A DNA stretch of 64,000 bases from contig MU867072.1 of NCBI GenBank assembly GCA_033725935.1, forward strand, positions 248,001 to 312,000. Reading direction: 5' to 3'. Made by a program: the position numbers and the translations under genes. Shown here in pieces: positions 11,203 to 22,952 of this stretch (position 1 is its first letter; every line of letters begins with the position of its first letter). The notes under the pieces were generated by a model. That model saw only the letters and a program-made list of their open reading frames with translations, ran no database searches and was not told where the DNA came from. Source of the stretch: Cladorrhinum sp. PSN259 (lineage: Eukaryota; Ascomycota; Sordariomycetes; Sordariales; Podosporaceae).

Positions 11203-11431
11203 CATTTGCAACTATCATCAAATGATAACTTCATTTTTTGTATATTTTTCCCTTCTTCATCTCGGCAAAAGCTTGCTTTTAGGTGTCTTTTTTGGTTGAA
11301 AGTTCCCTGGACAACAAGGGACTGATATTGAAACACAATACAAGGACCTTGATTAGGGTTCGAAAATCTAACAGACATTATATACTGTTCCGTCCTTTGA
11401 GACATACATCCATAACTTCCGTTTATGTATC

Positions 11432-13269
11432 TTACACAACTTTGGCATCTCCGTTCTTCTCCGCATCATCAGCGGCAGCAGGTGCATTTTGCTTCTGGAT
11501 CTTCTTCCACGATAAACCCAACGCCACCACAAACGCCGCGCTCGCGCAAGCAGCGCTAATGTAATACGTGTTGCGCAGGCCTTGCAAGTAGGCAGCCAAC
11601 ACAGGTTCAACGAACTGCGGAGCATACGTTGGCGACTTGGGATCCTCAAGCACCTGCCGGACTTGAGAAGCGCCAATGTTGATAAACAGATCTGGCGGGA
11701 GAGGAGTATTTTTCTCAACGCCATCGATGAGACCGTTTTGGAAAACAGCCTGCGCTACAGCGATAAAGATAGCGCCACCGATGGACTGGAAAAATTGGAT
11801 ACAAGCGGTCGCAACGGGTATCCACTCCAACGGCATTGTATTCTGAACCACAAGCACTCCGGTTTGGAATCCGACTCCGATGCCGAGACCAGCGAGAACT
11901 TGATATCCAAACCACTGGCTGAAGGGTGTGTCTAGATCAAACGTGGTGATCATGCCGACTCCGACAGCGAAGAGCACCATGCAGGGTAGAATAAAGGGAT
12001 TATAGTAGCCCACAACGGTGATCAGACCACCGGTGGAAACCGAAGTGATGACGACGGCAATCAGCATCGGCAGAAGCTTGATGCCAGCCTGAACCGCAGT
12101 ATCGCCTTGGATGGCTTGGAAGTACAAGGCTATCACAAAAACCATGTCAGCAAAAAGTGGAACCCCTTTGAGCCCCCTATTCTCCCCCTGAGGAAAACAA
12201 ACTTACCCAAATAATAAACCAACGGGAAGAATCCGGCGCCGAAGAAGAAGGCAAACAACAACGCGCACACGACGTCCCTGTTCTTGAACAACCGCGGCGG
12301 TAGCGTTCCCTTGTCCCCCTTCCAGATCTGGATCCCCACAAAGATAGCAGTCATCAAGACGAAGCCGACAAATAACCCAATGATCGTCGCAGAGTTCCAG
12401 GCATACTCGGTGCCGCCCCACTGCAAAGCCAACAGCAAGCAGACAATAGCAGGCACCAGCATAGCAGTACCCAGAAGATCCAGCTTCATGATCCTCGCCC
12501 AGATACTCAGCCCTTCGTCTTCAGTTCTTTTCTTCTCGTCGATCTTCAAAAAGAACAGGACGGCAACCATGGCGGCTCCTCCAATTGGCAGGTTAATGTA
12601 GAAGCACCACCTCCAAGTGACCTTGTCCGTAAACACTCCACCCAGCAACGGCCCGGCGACGGCACTGATCCCCCACATGGCTCCGATGAGCCCGAACGCT
12701 GCCGGTCTCTTCCTCAGTGGAAGCGTATATGACAGAATAACCACGCAGCCCGAGAACAGCCCAGCCGTGCCCACACCCGCAACCGCACGGCCGACAATGA
12801 ATGCACTACTGCTCGGCGCTACGGCGCATACCAGACTGCCAATCTCAAAGATGAATACCGCGGTAAGGTATACCCACTTCACTGAAAACATGCGGTATAA
12901 AGACCCGTAGGTGGGTTGTAGCGCCGTTGTGGTGAGGAGGTATGACGCTCCGTACCAGCCTATATCCTTTACAGAGGCAAACTCTCCTGTGATGGCGCCA
13001 AGTGCTGGTGCGATAATGGTTTGGTCTAATGCGACTAGAAAGACGCAAAGACAGAGGGAGGAAATGATGAGCCATAGTTTAAGACCGTGTGGGTATACGA
13101 TGTCTGCGTCGGCGTCAGAAGACGAATCATGAGTGCGGGTATCGGTATCGGAAGTGACAGCCGGGAGAGTTGTGGTTGGTTTCTCTTGTGTGGATAATTC
13201 CGGCGCCGGGGCTGTGGCTAACCGATCCGGCTCGGTGTCGGTCGTTGTGGAGGGATCTTTCTCGGTCAT
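11432..13269 (-). CDS. MFS drug/toxin exporter, DHA2 (14-TM) type
   Basis: Predicted 586-residue plasma- or vacuolar-membrane proton antiporter of the fungal multidrug/toxin efflux group. Exon 1 is 13269-12207 and exon 2 is 12129-11432. The 77-nt intron has GTAAGT donor and TGCTGAC branch. The joined sequence FFPLVYYL-ALYFQAIQG is typical of the family. Residues 1-60 are a Thr/Asp-rich cytosolic tail. TM1 carries LDQTIIAPALGAI, the DHA2 hallmark. The segment GISAVAGPLLGGVFTDKVTWRWCFYINLPIGG is antiporter motif C followed by the family's WRW-F-INLP signature. About fourteen hydrophobic segments fit the family. The C-terminus is charged. No biosynthetic cluster genes lie beside it, so substrate is unknown. 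Confidence 0.92.
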
Positions 13270-14424
13270 GGCTGATGATATAAAACGCTGGGAGGAACTT
13301 CTCCGGCGCGTGTGAGAAGAAATCTCCTCCGCAGGTGAGAAGAGAGTATTAGAGGGAGGTCGATCAATTGTTACTCAAGAAAGCCTTGAGATTTCCTTGG
13401 GTTGCTGCGCGTCCTATCAGCGCGTCGTTCAGAGTGAGCAAAAAAAAAAAAAAGGGCGACGAACTGGTGTCCAAAACGAGTAACCCGGACGATGCTATGT
13501 AACCACGAGATAGTGGCTAAAACGCTCGTCGAGAAAAAAGAATTAATAGAATAATAACTGCTTCGTCAATGACGAAATCCCGTCAAACAGGAGAACAGAA
13601 GGGAACGAGAAAGAATTTCCCAGTCGGCTGTCGCAAACTCTTTATCCCCCCCTTTGCTATGGTGCCATGAGATCCATCTAGCCGCATCCCGTCGCGGTGG
13701 TCGCATTGGTAGCATTGCATCGCAGCCACGCATCCCCAAACTAATTATTCCCCAAAAACGATTAGACTATGTAGGCCATCCCGTTAGCGCCAAGGTGAAT
13801 CTTGGTTCTTTTTTCCTCCTCCCTCCAACGGCGTGTGTCATGTCATACATCCATCAATTTGACATGCATCGCTTTTCCACCAAAATCGGATGAGTTCACC
13901 GTCATCGTCAAGAGGCCCGAGCCCCAGGTTCCAGAAGCCGTAACATGACAGCTTTATAAATATTTGCGGCTCTGCATCTTGACTGAGTGAGACAGCAACC
14001 GATGCTGCGAGAAATAGACACAACCCGGAATCTCAGAAACAGAAACAAGCACAGTTTTAGCAGATTGATAAGTCCAAGCCAGGTTCCCAGCGATCGGCTC
14101 CATCTGGATCAATTACCGGTGCACTGCAAACGGTCCCTGCGCCGAGCGTTTGCTTTCCCCAGCTTTGCCGCGTACCCCACATTGTGGAGAAGAGATCGGC
14201 CATCGGCGCGTTTGTTCCACCGACGCTGGCAAACAGTTGGAGAAAATAGTGAAGGGATGTTTGCCAAGACATACCTCGATGGCTGTCTGCAGGTGATGCT
14301 GAAAAACGAGAGAATATATTTCATGGTCCAATATCATAACGCCACGCTCATTTATCCAATTGCCCGCTGGTATACACAAACAGAAAGCCGCTCTTGTCCA
14401 TCCCGAATCAATAATCCCAACTTT
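13270..14424. other. Intergenic, promoter of MFS gene
   Basis: Promoter and leader of the MFS exporter. A 14-base A-run sits near 13440. The long plus-strand ORF at 13987-14628 runs antisense into the RXT2 gene and has no recognisable protein character. No gene accepted. Confidence 0.55.
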
Positions 14425-15950
14425 TTACTTCCTGTTCCTCGTTTTCTTCTGCGTTGTCGTGATATCCTCCTCAACCTCATCCTCTCCCTTCTTCAGGTCC
14501 TCCGTCAATCCCCACTCTTCTTTATCATACCAATCCTCACCATCCGACATGTCCCTGTTTGGCCCCAAGTGCGCTTCAGCTTTGGACCACATGAGCACTT
14601 TTTTCCGCAACCGATCGGCCCTCAATAGTTGCTCGTATAATCGCTTGGCACCCCGGCACACTTCCTCCTGCTTTTGCACGTACGCCTGAAGCAGAAGCCG
14701 CACTGTCTCTGCATCTCCGTCCGGGAGTCCCATGTTCCGATCTTGGTGTGCTGCCTGAGGCGCGAGAAAGAGAGGGTGAATGAAAGGGGGCGCCTCAGCG
14801 GACGCTGGGCTCGTCGGTGTGGAGGCTGCCATGCCGTTGCTGGTACCTTCGGGGGGCTCCAATCGAATTGCCGGGTTTATGATTGAAGGCACTCGCGGTT
14901 GTTCCTCCGCATCCGCCATTTCCACGTCCTCGTCAGGCTTCCTGGAAGCTTCTCCCTCTTCTTCCGTCTTGGGCGCCTTTTCATCCCCTTTTTCTGCTTC
15001 ATCTGGTTCTGGCGCGCCGTTAACCTTTTCTGTGTTTGAATCATCCTCTTTGCTGTGTTCATCTTTCTCTTCACCATTTACAACCTTCTCTTGTTGCTGC
15101 TGCCCCGTGCGATCGACCTCTTTTCCTTTGCTGGCAGTAACTGCCTGGACCGCCAGGAGCCCCGTCCCGTTGATTATAGCGCTCGGTGCTGGGTGAGCAC
15201 GCCGATCAAAAAAACTTGCCGTATCGGTGAATAACAGCACGTCGGAATAGCCGGGGCCTTCCATGAGCCCACACGGAACCCAAGTGTTATCCCCAAGCAA
15301 TTTTGTAAGGAGAGGTTTTGCTTTCCATAACGCTTTATTTTCCCTCTGCATTATGATCCGTGCTTGGTTGACCAATTCGGTAAGCGCTTCCGATGTGAAC
15401 GGTCGCGATAGGGTCGGATGGCCCGAAAGGTCGGTGACTGAGGTTAACGGGGCAAATATTTCTATGACACATTAGAGGGCGCGCTCGTTGGGGCATATGT
15501 GTAGAATTTTCAGGGGCAACACACGTTCAAGTCTGATATCAGAATAGGGATTCTCTGTCGAGGCGGCGGCAATGGCTTCCTGAACCTGTTCTTCGTCATC
15601 GTCACTCTCAATGTCGTACCCCTCTTCGTCGATCAGAGGTGGGTTTTTGTGGATGATGGCTCGTTGATAACCCGCATGGTCTGCTATTTCCTTATATGTT
15701 TGAGGGCCGGTTGACGATGCAAGTCGGCCTTGTGTGACGAATCTCGCTCTCTTCTTTAATTTGTTTCCGCGGTTCGTGTTATGGTCAATTGAAGAATCGG
15801 AATCGGAATCTGCAAAACAGAACGAGTCAGAGGGGTGAGAGGTTCGGCCGAGAAAGAGAAGACGAGCGCACCATAGTCTCGTCGCTTCAATTTCCTCCTG
15901 ATCCCTCGAATGGCCTCAGCAATCAAGGCTTGTTGTTGTTGATTAGACAT
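14425..15950 (-). CDS. rxt2: RXT2-like subunit of the RPD3L histone deacetylase complex
   Basis: Predicted 466-residue nuclear protein. Exons are 15950-15872, 15809-15525 and 15461-14425; introns are 62 and 63 nt, GT-AG, with phases 1 and 1. Exon 1 encodes MSNQQQQALIAEAIRGIRRK and exon 2 a Ser/Asp patch (DSDSDSS). Then come a KKRARFVTQGRL-like segment, a YQRAIIHKNPP motif and an acidic DIESDDDEEQ. Exon 3 begins IFAPLTSVTDL and continues LSRPFTSEALTEL, all features of the Rxt2 N-terminal domain. The middle of exon 3 is a long acidic, Lys-rich disordered region. The C-terminus returns to helical sequence (LLLQAYVQKQEEVCRGAKRL). Rxt2 is a structural subunit of the large Rpd3 complex acting in gene repression; that role is transferred from yeast. 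Confidence 0.85.
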
Positions 15951-16728
15951 TTTGCGCTCCTGGTGGCGGCGCACCGCGATCGCAGACGATTCAGTGGTCA
16001 GGGGGGCTTATGAGACAACTATGGGTTAATTATTGTGTGCAAATTTTGAAAATAGCTGTGAAGAGATCGGTAGAATGGAATCTGCTTCTTGTGTGGTAGT
16101 TGCACGAGTATGGTCCGTTCTAGTGTAAATACAAATTGCATACGGAGGTATGTTCGCGACGAAGATGGCGCCGCCAGAAACCAGGAACCTTTGCTTGGAC
16201 AGGCACTCTGCGCCCCAACCAGAGGGCGGGCAGCACCGGCACAAAGTGGACCGTCTGTCTGATGACGCTGATGTACTTTAGGGTTAGGGATCTGTACCTG
16301 TATTATTCTCTTCTCAATCGGAGAGCTGAGTAGAAGATCAACAACTCAAAGAATGCCACAATCGTATCGCATTTAATGATATAGTACATATAATGTCACC
16401 ATTTACACTACTCTTCAAAACCTGACCGCGCCCTGAGTCCGAAACGTGCAACGTCGGAGCTCTCACGCCTCTCCCTTGACCTTGCCGCCTCCAAGCCGGG
16501 TAATTGATGACCAATTTAGAAAATCGTAGAGGCCACTTGTTTCTCTTTTAAACCATCGAATATGTATCATTATAGCTTCAGTGATGCTCTCAATCACCCT
16601 CTCACGTTCAAGGAGGACAAATTGGCTTTGAGCTTACCGACTTCGTGTTTATCCTCAACGGTGCGAGCGCCGTCAAGACCTTCTCCTAAGCTGGATCGTC
16701 GACACTTGACTCCAAAAACACTAGCAAA
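15951..16728. promoter_or_regulatory. Divergent promoter region between RXT2 and MFSD5-type gene
   Basis: The two flanking genes point away from each other, so this 778-bp interval must hold both promoters. It is AT-moderate with no long ORF. No specific binding site is recognised. Confidence 0.5.
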
Positions 16729-17677
16729 ATGGACATCTACACCGTCAACCTCACCCTCCTTCTCGCCCTCTGCGGCGCCCTCTTCATCCGCACCAATGCC
16801 AAGTCCCTATCCTCTTCATCACTATCCCTCACCTCCCTCAAATCCAACCCTCTCGTCCCCTTCTACCTGGTCTACACCCTCGTAATGGCCTCCGACTGGC
16901 TACAAGGACCCTTCCTCTACTCGCTCTACCGCGACGAGCATTCTGTGGCCCAATCCCTGATCCCGACCCTCTTCACCACAGGCTTCCTCTCGGGCGCAGT
17001 AAGCGGCAGCTTTATAGGTTCATGGGCAGACAAACACGGTCGTAAAAACGCCTGTCTACTCTTTTGCGCCATCTACGCGGCTTCTTGTATCCTCACCACA
17101 ATTCCCGGTGGTGCAATCCCTCTCCTCTTTCTGGGAAGAATCCTAGGCGGGATAGGAACCAGTCTTCTCTTCAGTGTATTCGAAAGCTGGATGGTCACAG
17201 ACGCAAAATCCAAAAACCTAAGCGAAGCAGAACTGGGCAGAATCTTCGGCGTGATGAGCACGCTCAACAGTCTTGTTGCGATAGCCAGCGGCGTGGCGAG
17301 TGAATGGCTCGTCACTTACACCGAGACCAGGAAATCACCGTTTTGGGTTAGCACCGGTCTTCTTGTTCTGGCAGCAGCTATCATTTCAACCACATGGGTA
17401 AAGCTCCCCCCCTTTTTTTTTTCTTTAAAGAAAATTCCCACCCCGGAGTAGGATACTTACAATGCCACAGAAAGAAAACTACGCCACAACCACCACCACC
17501 ACCACCACCACTTCTTCCTCTTCCTCTTCTTCTTCTTCCTCTTCCAACCCCCCACTCTCTCTATCATCCCTCCTCTCCTCCCCTTCAGCCCTCTCCCTAG
17601 CCCTCTCAACAACAGTCTTTGAAGGATCAATGTACCTCTTCGTCTTCCTCTGGTCCCCCGCCCTCCTCTCCCTCTCG

Positions 17678-17709
<32 letters not shown>

Positions 17710-18229
17710 CAAGAGTCTCCCATTCGGAATCATCTTTTCCTCCTTCATGGCCGCGACCCTCGCTTCCTCCCTCTCCTTTTCCTCACTAACCACCACCACC
17801 ACCGCCGCTCCCCAAAAAATATCCCACCAGAACCTGCTCACCGTCCTCCTGGCCGCGTCCTCCGTCTTGTTCCTCTTGTCAGCAACAGCAGGCTCTGCAG
17901 CGGGCGAACAGTCCCTCTTTTGGCTCTTTTGCCTGTTCGAAGCGGCCGTGGGGCTCTACTTCCCCACCATCGGCTTCTTGAAGGGCAAACTGATAGACGA
18001 CCCCGTGAGGGCTCAAATGTACGGCTTCCTGAGGATTCCCTTGAACGTTTTTGTCGTTGGCGCGTTATTTTTGATGTCGCGGGATAATGGTGATGATGAT
18101 GCCGCAGGGGAACAAGGCTTTGCAAAGGTCTTCACCGTGTGTTCTGCGTTATTGATGGCTGCTGCTTTGGTCGTCGGTATTGTCATGAGGAACACTCCTG
18201 ATGATAACAAGCAGGAAAAGAAGGACTAA
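16729..18229 (+). CDS. MFSD5-type major facilitator (molybdate-anion transporter family)
   Basis: Predicted 475-residue membrane protein, related to human MFSD5 and plant/algal MOT2. Exons are 16729-17397 and 17471-18229, with a 73-nt phase-0 intron. The junction W-KENY fits the family. N-terminal signatures include YTLVMASDWLQGPFLYSLY, the GSWADKHGRKNACLLFC loop (motif A) and GRILGGIGTSLLFSVFESWM. The C-terminal half has VFEGSMYLFVFLW and LFCLFEAAVGLYFPTIGFLKG. Two cytosolic or loop regions are expanded by simple repeats: a Thr9-Ser11 run (17489-17548) and a Ser12 run from TCT/TTC repeats (about 17673-17712). Molybdate uptake is known for the family; the actual anion here is inferred. Confidence 0.9.
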
Positions 18230-18789
18230 AAAAACAAGTGTGTGGTTTGATGCATGCTGGTACTCTTCTACTCAGAAAGCTTCTCTAGACTAAATTTATG
18301 CTTCAATTAGACTCTTCAATGTGTCGCCGTCCAAGTTCATCTCATACCGACGAATCAAGAGACATGGCCTATTCAGCCTGGACAACAACATTAATTCTAT
18401 CTAATCATACAAATGTTGTATTTCCTATTCTATGCCGATGCTAATGCTAATGCTGTGTATGCATGCTATCAAAGCCGAAATTTCCAACCCTTCAAGGACC
18501 TCAATCAATATGTACAAGGAAAGAATGGGAAAGCAAAAACAAAAAAAAAAAAAAAAAAAAAAAGGAAGAAGAACAAAAGAGAGCGACGGCGTCCAGCCGT
18601 AACCACATAAAAGAAGATAGAGGAAGGAACTCCATGCCCAGGTTATACATAACCACGAGCAACGAGGTCCACCCCTCAAACGAATGGCAAGAAGAGAAGA
18701 ATGAATAATAACAACCCTAGTATGTACTTCGAAGAAATCACCCTGAAACCCAAAAAAAGAACCACTCAACAAACTCACCCCTCTCAATC
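18230..18789. other. Intergenic between convergent genes
   Basis: Shared 3' flank of the MFSD5-type and GH81 genes. It contains a run of over 20 As with one interruption (18538-18563) and AATGCTAATGCTAATGC-like short copies near 18438. No gene seen. Confidence 0.6.
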
Positions 18790-21736
18790 TCACAATCCAC
18801 CCAAAACTATACGTGATTTTGTCAGCATCCTTTTCTCATCCCACCACATGTACAGAGGGAAATAACTTACCGGCACTATAAGCCAAATACCAAGTTAAAC
18901 TGGCACCACCATCCAACCAACCCGGATCAAAGTCCTCACTTGAGAAAAACTCAAACGCACCCCGTGGGTCAATAGTAGCATAATTCCCAAACAAGATCCC
19001 CTTCCACCCTCCCGCAATCTGCTCCGCCCGTCCGTCACTAAAATAAGTCTCCCACTCCTCCTTCACAAAACCTGGCTTTCTGATCAGGGGAGTATGAGGC
19101 AACAGAGGCAGCATGTGAATGCCCTGAATGTACTCAATGTTGGCTCCGAAGTAGGTCGTGTGATCAATCTTGTTCTCAAACAGAATACCCGCAACCTTGT
19201 TTCCAATAAAATTCGCCGGCTGGATCGTGTTGCTGCTCGAGTACAGGTAGTAAGAATTCATAGACCTCGCCTGGATCGCGAGCATCAAGCTCCCTCTGGC
19301 GGCCAGGTCCGCGTCGCCAGTAACGTCTCCCCACATCTTGAGGGCGTAGGTGTGCATCGTATCCTCAGAGCTGGACTCTTGGTCTTTGCCATCGAGCGTG
19401 TCAAACAGTCCGTGAGCCCAGCTGTGCCCGTGATACCAGTCGAAACAGCGCCAGACAGGGAAGTACTGGTCCTGAGTCGAAGGGTTCGCAATATCCCGGA
19501 CAAGCATGTCGACCCACGCCTTGTTCTCGGGGATCCATGTAGGGTCCAGATGTCCAATAACCGCAGCCGCGTAGATAAAGTATCCGTAATGGAAGTGGTG
19601 GTCGTTGTAATAAGAATTTCCAAAGTCGGCGCCCGAATTTCCGGTCACGTACGTCGCCGAACTGACCACGCCACCCCATCCACTCTCATACACGAGCGGG
19701 AACTGCTGCTGATTCTCAGCAAACCTCGCAAAAGCGACCTTGAGCTGGTTCAGCGCCGTAAACGCCAGAGCCTGGTCCCCAATGATATCATGAACAGCCA
19801 AGATGATACCCGCAAACTTGGCCAGAGCCTGTCATCACCTCGTTAGCAGGCCTTCGCCATTCCTTCATGTCCTTTGAGTGAGACTTACCTTGCCGCTGAA
19901 ATACATCGAGTTCTGATCACTCTGTTGCAACATATCCTGACTAGCTTCCTGGATAGCCACATTCCTCACAAACTCCTTCACCTCACTACTGAGCTCACTC
20001 ACCCCTCCTACCCCCTCAACCCAGGGCAAGAAGCCCAGTCCGCTCGGGACATCCTCCTCAACCATCCTCCACTCGTCAGCAACAACCAAGTTCGCCACAC
20101 CCTTTGTAGTAGTATTCAATCTCGCCCCAGAAATAACCTTTCCCCTCGTGGTATCATCGAAGCTCCCTAAATGATGCGGCAGGGCGTACATGGCCACACC
20201 AGTCCCGTAACTCATCCCACTCTTTCCAAACTTAAACTTGTACTCTCCCGCCTGCCCGTCAACCTTACCCTCCAGTTGCACACCGGTAGGATAAACACCA
20301 CAGGCCTGATCAAGCACCTGCTCTGCTCCATTGCCAGGATCCTTGGCAACCTGCAAGATTCCATAAAACGGGCCAGTTCCCATCGCCAGCCCATTATTCA
20401 CAACCTGCAAGTTCAAGCCATCTCCCCTCGTATGGTAAGCATACACCAACCATACAGTCCCATCCTCCAACTGGAGCTTATACTTCGTCACCCCGCTCTT
20501 TACATCCTTCGTCGGCCTCGTAACGGTCTTGAAGTACACCCCGCTTTGAAGTAACGGCTGACCGCCATTGAAAATGGCAGTGACAAAGGCGGAGCCCTGA
20601 ACAAGCGGGAACTGAATGACAGCCGGCCCGTGAGCGGCTTGCCTCAGACTGACTTGAACCGAAGAATCAGTGTGATTTTCCGTCGTCAAAGCAGTGTTAG
20701 GCCCGAGCTCGTTAGCAGAGATACAGATCGAATGGATTCCTATAGGATTAATAAAGTATGATGCGGCCCCGGTTGTGGCATCCGTCTTGCCATAGACGCG
20801 CTGGAACGGCTCCACATGCGAGATGGCTAGTCCCCATGTGCCCGACGCTCCCTGACCGCGGGCCCAGGAGACTGAGTACGGGTGTAAATAGGTGGGAGAG
20901 GTTTGGTTGCCGAGGAAGAAGTTGCCGTAGAATTTGTTGGTACCAATTGGAGCCCCGGTGGAAGTGATTCCAATCCGAGGGGCTGGGTGGTCCTTCTTCC
21001 GGCTGATGCTAGATGGAGGAGGGTCTGTTGAAACAGGGTGGGCAAAGATGTTGGGTCCTGCCATTGTGTTTGTTGGTTCCGGTACTGACGGAATGTCTGT
21101 TGGAGGAGTCTCGGTAGGTTCGATCAAGGAGGTAGGCGAGGGGATCAGGCTAGTGATGATGGGCTGTGAAGTGATGTATCCTGCTCCCGAGGTTGCCCGG
21201 AAGGGGGGGATAAAGCCCGTGTTGGTAGGCTCTCCTGTTTGAGTTGGGAGTATCACAACTGTTCCCGAAGATGGAACAACAGTGGTGATAACGCTGACTG
21301 TTTCGGTGGATTCGGTCGGTTCAGCGGAGGAAGTTAACGAAGTGTTGAATTGCTTGAATCTAGCACCAACGTTGCCGGCCAGAGGTGACTTCCATCCACC
21401 AGGTCTCCAAACCAGAGGGCTGGGTTTTGCTCTCTTTGCTGCTGCTGCTTTCTCTGACGGAGCGGATCTGCTTGTTGTTGTCTTGCAGATTGTGACTGTG
21501 ACGATTGGCGTGGGCTCAGCGGCCTTGGTCTTGTTGACTTTGCGAGCTTCAACCTCACTCTGAGCACTCTCCCTTCTTCGTGGCCACAAAGATATGCCTT
21601 CGTTACCGGCCCGGTCAAGGTGATGACTGTGGCGCTCGTTCCCAAGTCCCGGTGGACGGGCAAGAGAGGTTGAAACCTGGAGCAAGGTCAGCAGCCACGC
21701 AAACATAAACATCCTGTTGAAACTGATCCGCGCCAT
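18790..21736 (-). CDS. Secreted GH81 endo-1,3-beta-glucanase
   Basis: Predicted 940-residue enzyme hydrolysing internal beta-1,3-glucan links, either for cell separation (yeast Eng1 type) or scavenging. Exons are 21736-19889, 19828-18871 and 18806-18790; introns are 60 and 64 nt with TGCTAAC and TGCTGAC branch sites. The last exon adds only six codons and gives the usual ...AYSAVLGGL end. A signal peptide spans about 1-26. Residues 27-230 are a Pro/Thr/Ser-rich linker. The catalytic region starts near KFYGNFFLGNQTSPTYLHPYS. Exon 2 holds DHHFHYGYF and the Glu-containing ESSSEDTMHTYALKMWG, the family's catalytic neighbourhood. N-glycosylation sites are frequent. No carbohydrate-binding module is seen. 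Confidence 0.93.
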
Positions 21737-22952
21737 GTTCTCAGATCAATGCTCAATATCGCCGTCGTATCTGCCTGTTCACCCTTGTGGATAATTATAT
21801 TATATAGCGGGAGCGCATGGCCCATCGCCGTCATATGGTCATATGCGCGATGTCGTCTAAGAGAAGAAGAAAAAAATAAAATAAAATAGAAGGGCTGGGT
21901 CGAAACAGAAACAGTCTATCGTCACTGGCATGCATCGCAGCACACTTGGGCTGGGCGTGAAGAACAAAACAAGATGAATTTCGCTAGAGTAAGACATCTC
22001 CGTACCTTGATATAGGGTTGCCGGAATGCGCCGCCTTGAACCGAGAGTCAAAAGAAGGCTGGAGGCAAGCTTCTCGAGTTTCAGGATAGCAAACCAGGCA
22101 GCTCTAGATCTGCGACTGACTCGAAATAGCAAGGCGAGCTGTAGGTCGAGGTGCTGTGTCGACACCAAAAAAAGAACAAAATCGATCAATCTAGGTAATT
22201 CGGGGGGAGTCCGAGGTTCCGGAAATGAGGCAAAGCGACAGGGTGACGGGAATTGCTATGAGACAGAGACAGACAAAGAAATATCTTTAAAATTGTTCAA
22301 TACAGAGCTAAGAGGTGAAAAGGTGAAGAAGGCGGTGATGGTGATGATGATGCGCGGTCTAAGCGAAGTTTACCTGGTTCTCGGGGACTCGCAACTGGGT
22401 CTTTCCTTTCCGCTCCTTCAGAGGTGGAGACCCGCGCCGTGCCTTTTGTACGTCAGGCACCCAGCAATCCCCAGATATTCAAGAAGGGACGTCCCTGCTT
22501 GGCAATTGTGTGTTCAGGGGTTGCAGCTCCAAAGTTGCCACGAGGGGTCGTCTTTGGATGATACAATGAATAATTGACTTTTGGAATATCCTCGAAAAAG
22601 AAGCATGACCAGAACATGCGCGAATGCCAAGACAGCAAAAACTCGCCAGAATCGTAAGCTTGTGATCCTCGCATGATCAACAAAAGGGGGCCATCGTGTT
22701 GTTCTAGAAGCGCAATGTAGGATAGTGGTCAACGAACCTCTGGCGTACAACAGCTCCTAGCACGGTCCCGGTGACTCGGATCCGGGCCCTTGCATCACAG
22801 AAACAAGATCATTCCGGGAGAGCAGCATAGAAATCCGCGGGCCGATGAATAATAAATTGAGAATATGGGGTATCAAGTGTTCAGAGCGACTTTGTTAAAG
22901 CAAGTGGTTGCGATGTGGTGGTGGCCAAGTATATGTGAGATCTCACAGCTCA
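21737..22952. other. Intergenic
   Basis: Promoter of the GH81 gene plus 3' flank of STN1. Overlapping short ORFs on both strands have no protein-like character. No repeat or RNA gene recognised. Confidence 0.5.

Noticed and set aside
13987..14628. 213-codon plus-strand frame
   Set aside because: Overlaps the RXT2 3' exon antisense and has no protein character.
19094..19846. 250-codon plus-strand frame
   Set aside because: Antisense shadow of GH81 exon 2.
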